From positions 63,984,867 to 64,048,866 of the forward strand of contig OZ020303.1 in assembly GCA_963971305.1 (NCBI GenBank): DNA of 64,000 bases, read 5' to 3'. Every line of letters starts with the position of its first letter. Position 1 is the first letter of the stretch. A program made the translations under genes and the position numbers. Below are positions 61,054-64,000 of this stretch, one piece after another. Source of the DNA: Arcuatula senhousia (Eukaryota; Mollusca; Bivalvia; Mytilida; Mytilidae). The notes below the pieces were generated by a model. That model did not search any database. It was not told where the DNA came from and was given only the letters and a program-made list of their open reading frames with translations.

Positions 61054-62344
61054 TTATACCCCACGCAACGAAGTTGCGAAGGGTATAATGTTTTTGACTG
61101 GTCCGTCCGTCCGTCCGTCCGTCCGTCCGTCCGTCAGTCTGTGATCAAAGTTTGTAATCGCAACTCCTCTTAAACTACTGAACAGAATTAAATGAAACTT
61201 GGTATGCAAGAAGAACACCATATGTAGTTGTGCATATTACCGGGAATTTTTGATTCGCAAATTTTTGTGGGAGTTATGGCCCTTTGGACTTAGAAATTTG
61301 CAGAAAATCATGATTACAGTTTGTAATCGCAACTCCTCTTAAACTACTGAACAGAATTAAATGAAACTTGGTATGCAAGAAGAACACCATATGTAGTTGT
61401 GCATATTACTGGGAATTTTTGATTCGCAAATTTTTGTGGGAGTTATAGCCCTTTGGACTTAGAAATTTGCAGAAAATCATGATTACAGTTTGTAATCGCA
61501 ACTCCTCTTCAACTACTGAACAGAATTTAACGAAACTTGGTATGCGAGAAGAACACCATATGTAGTTGTGCATATTACCGGGAATTTTTGATTCGCAAAT
61601 TTTTGTGGGAGTTATGGCCCTTTGGACTTAGAAATTTGCAGAAAATCATGATTACAGTTTGTAATCGCAACTCCTCTTAAAATACTGAACAGAATTTAAC
61701 GAAACTTGGTATGCGAGAAGAACACCATATGTAGTTGTGCATATTACCGGGAATTTTTGATTCGCAAATTTTTGTGGGAGTTATGGCCCTTTGGACTTAG
61801 AAATTTGCAGAAAATCATGACTACAGTTTGTAATCGCAACTCCTCTTAAACTCCTGAACAGAATTTAACGAAACTTGGTATGCGAGAAAAACACCATATG
61901 TAGTTGTGCATATTACTGGGAATTTTTGATTCGCAAATTTTTGTGGGAGTTATGGCCCTTTGGACTTAGAAATTTGCAGAAAGTCATGATAACAGTTTGT
62001 AATCGCAACTCCTCTTAAACTACTGAACAGAATTTAACGAAACTTGGTATGCGAGAAGAACACCATATGTAGTTGTGCATTTTATCTGGAATTTTTGATT
62101 GGCAAATTGTTGTTGGAGTTATGGACCTTTGGACTTTTTTGCAGAAAATCATGATTACAGTTTGTGATCGCAACTCCTCTGAAACTACTGAAAAGAATTA
62201 AACAAAACGTAGTTTGCAAGAAACATAACATATGTAACTACTGTGTATGTTATATCAGATTTTTAATTCGCAAAAAGTTTACGAGCTCCAGGTTAATTTA
62301 TATAGGCAAATAGCAGAACGCGTGGGGTATGTGAGCGTGCTCAC
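61054..62344 (+). mobile_element. Non-autonomous element with seven 168-bp tandem units and ACCCCACGC/GCGTGGGGT ends
   Basis: The left end TTATACCCCACGCAAC...GTTGCGAAGGGTATAA (61054-61088) is a hairpin. A (CCGT)n run follows (61101-61135). GTTTGTAATCGCAACTCC then recurs at 61151, 61319, 61488, 61657, 61826, 61996 and 62160 (variant), with spacings 168, 169, 169, 169, 170 and 164. The right end carries AACGCGTGGGGTAT, the inverse of the left ATACCCCACGC, then the palindromic GTGAGCGTGCTCAC (62331-62344). A related right end is at 43592-43930. No transposase is visible. The left end is only about 50 bp from the acceptor of the exon at 60711-61003, so that acceptor's branch point must lie within or right next to the element. 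Confidence 0.9.
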
Positions 62345-63043
62345 TAAGGTTCTTTCATATTTATCAAACATTTATTCCTAAAAAATCCAAAGTTTTGGGT
62401 GTACGCATTGATGAGTTTCCCAACACGAAAAGATGCGTTACAAAAATATTTTTTTGGTACAGTTTTTGTTTTTTTTGTTTTTTTTTGTAGTGAAAATTTT
62501 TAGATGCAAAGCGAGATATGAATTTGCAGTCATTCAAATGGCGAGTCCTAAAGGTTTTGGATGATACTTGCCATTTGACCATTATTAACTTAAAATACAA
62601 AATGTGCAACTAAAGTCATGATAAAAGTTTTGTAAAGTAATTACATGTATAGCCTTTCAGTGAGGTAGTGTTTTTCTTTAATAAATTCATATACAATATT
62701 TTCACTATTTTTTCTGTTTGCTAGCTTTGAACTATTGACCGGTCAATAGTTTCCGAACTATTGCCCTCGCCACAAATATTTGCCCTCTGACGTCATTAAG
62801 CCCCGCCTTTAGCCAATCGTTTTCTTTATTTCATTTTGATTGATATATTTTATTCATGTTACGTCACACTACATATAATTAATTGCACGTGTTTTCCGTG
62901 TTAAACTTTTATAAGTACTTTCAATGCAACTTTTTAGTACGTTTTTAAAAATTGATTGATTTTTTATTATTATTATATATGCATTTTTAAATTGTCAAAT
63001 ATTATAAACGTTCTCATCTGTTGTTTCTTTCGGTATAATAAAA
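62345..63043. other. Intronic or intergenic interval with one perfect palindrome
   Basis: ACTATTGACCGGTCAATAGT (62731-62750) is a perfect 20-bp palindrome, and ACTATTGCCC follows nearby. The 81-codon minus-strand ORF at 62364-62609 is low-complexity Lys-rich and not supported. Confidence 0.5.
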
Positions 63044-63183
63044 TACTTACTGACTGGGTATTTGGGAAATAGATAGATTATTTTCCCTCGGAGACAACTA
63101 TTGCCTTCGGCTACGCCTCAGGCAATAGTTACACCTCGGGGAAAAAAATCTACCTATTTCCCTCATACCCAGTCAATAAGTAT
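63044..63183. repeat. Inverted-repeat (foldback) element
   Basis: TACTTACTGACTGGGTAT...CCCTCGGAGACAACTATTGCCT (about 63044-63106) pairs with AGGCAATAGTTACACCTCGGG...ATACCCAGTCAATAAGTA (about 63119-63183) with some mismatches. The centre, TCGGCTACGCCTC, is itself partly symmetric. It shares the CTATTGCC theme with the palindrome at 62731-62750 and the decayed element at 53660-54085. Confidence 0.85.
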
Positions 63184-64000
63184 AAATTATCGACTTAAGA
63201 AGACCTATATCGAATGGTGACGATGTCCTAAGTCGATATATATTTTTCAGTGTTGATAAAAACCGAAATGACCGAAATGTAAAGGGTTATATTTGTTTTA
63301 TTATAATAATCATGATAATTGTTGATTATTTCAATATAATGTACTTTGGATGTAGAAAATAATATTTAAAAGTCACTTTGTTTCCATATAAATTATACTA
63401 AAGAAGCAAATGAGATGTGGAATAAGTGTACGCGACACAACCTACAATATAATCGTAAATTTAAAGCATCCACAATGGAAAACAGCCAGCAGCCTTCAAT
63501 ATGACCAGCGGACGCTCCTCGCTGTTTTTCAATTGGCCCCTGGATTGAAAATAAACTACCAATTATCCTATTTAAAATGCAATGAAAGACCCTCTTCTTG
63601 ACAAAAAACATGAATACAACTAAATGCCAACATAAGCTTTGATAATGATTCCTGGCTTAGGACAGGCACATTAAAAATGTGGCATTTTTCAACTTAAAAA
63701 ATAGCAGAAACATAAGTTGTTAGATAACCAATCAAATTTCCAATACAGAATTCATTCAAATTAAGTTTTTACGGCATTTGAAATGCTGATCTATTAAAAA
63801 AAAACCTAGCCTGCCAACATTCTATGTTTTGAAAGAGGTATAGCCTTCCAACTTTTAAAATTCTATTTAGAAAGTTCTTGCTGCGAACTATTTACAGTTA
63901 AATCATCTGACCTGCTGAAAACAATGACAACTTTTGAATTATACAGTATACGTGACAGTATAATAGATATATTGAAATTTAGGATTTTGAATTTACAAAC
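63184..64000. other. End of window, no gene supported
   Basis: Positions 63416-63492 on the minus strand match the dispersed repeat at 45836-45911. The small ORFs at 63393-63611 on both strands fall in this repeat. I looked on the minus strand for an upstream exon of the 46532-61003 gene (signal peptide, phase-1 donor) and found none that convinced me. Confidence 0.45.

Noticed and set aside
61151..62180. CRISPR-like array
   Set aside because: The units are contiguous tandem repeats of 168-170 bp with no unique spacers, in a eukaryotic genome; likewise for 41831-42500 and 52209-52441.
62364..62609. Candidate upstream exon or signal peptide of the minus-strand gene
   Set aside because: The ORF is Lys-rich and low-complexity, has no hydrophobic leader and no phase-1 donor at a suitable place.
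63393..63611. ORFs on both strands as an additional exon
   Set aside because: They overlap the dispersed repeat shared with 45836-45911; no splice sites of the right phase were found.

Overview
This is a eukaryotic window, almost certainly from a bivalve mollusc and probably mussel-like. The DNA is AT-rich and gene-poor. One gene on the minus strand is cut into exons with matching splice phases. The rest is largely satellite DNA, degraded LINE-type and Penelope-like reverse transcriptase remnants, a tRNA-derived SINE with a mollusc-type core, and many short terminal- or tandem-repeat elements of the kind common in bivalve genomes. I see no bacterial operon, rRNA, CRISPR array or functional tRNA. 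The species is inferred from repeat and gene style only.

Layout. Positions 1-31657 are a head-to-tail satellite array with a 1434-bp period: about 21.5 units, the first 19 of which look identical. Unit 20 carries a 765-bp insertion (27641-28405) flanked by an 8-bp target duplication. The last units, next to the array edge, carry private variants. Positions 31658-33880 hold four diverged copies of a roughly 500-bp module. Positions 33881-37364 are non-coding, with a long hairpin at 34237-34400. Positions 37381-40164 hold the only long ORF, an IRAK-type death-domain/kinase protein in one coding exon. Its catalytic-loop Asp is replaced by Asn, and it has a long acidic, coiled-coil C-terminal extension. 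Positions 40165-46500 are repeats: a dispersed pair member, a 147-bp tandem array, a 1236-bp element with perfect 26-bp inverted termini, a SINE, and a 169-bp tandem duplication.

Positions 46532-61003 hold the 3' part of a minus-strand gene, which I assembled from four short exons: 60711-61003, 59333-59495, 48153-48305 and 46532-46869. Every junction agrees in phase (1-0, 0-1, 1-1, 1-stop). The product is a type I single-pass membrane protein. It has a cysteine-containing extracellular module of about 150 residues that I do not recognise (CUB-like at best), one transmembrane helix, and a cytoplasmic tail with two PPxY motifs, an acidic patch and a C-terminal class I PDZ-type ligand. Its 11-kb intron is filled with repeats: a Penelope-like RT remnant, two 21-bp minisatellites in inverted orientation, a LINE pseudogene, and a 70-bp inverted pair. 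The upstream exons, including any signal peptide, were not found and probably lie beyond the window. Positions 61054-62344 (168-bp tandem-repeat element) and 63044-63183 (hairpin element) lie in the presumed upstream intron.

Functionally, the two genes are an innate-immune signalling scaffold or kinase (Toll/IL-1 receptor pathway family) and a membrane receptor-like protein predicted to engage WW-domain and PDZ-domain partners. Nothing in the sequence links them directly.
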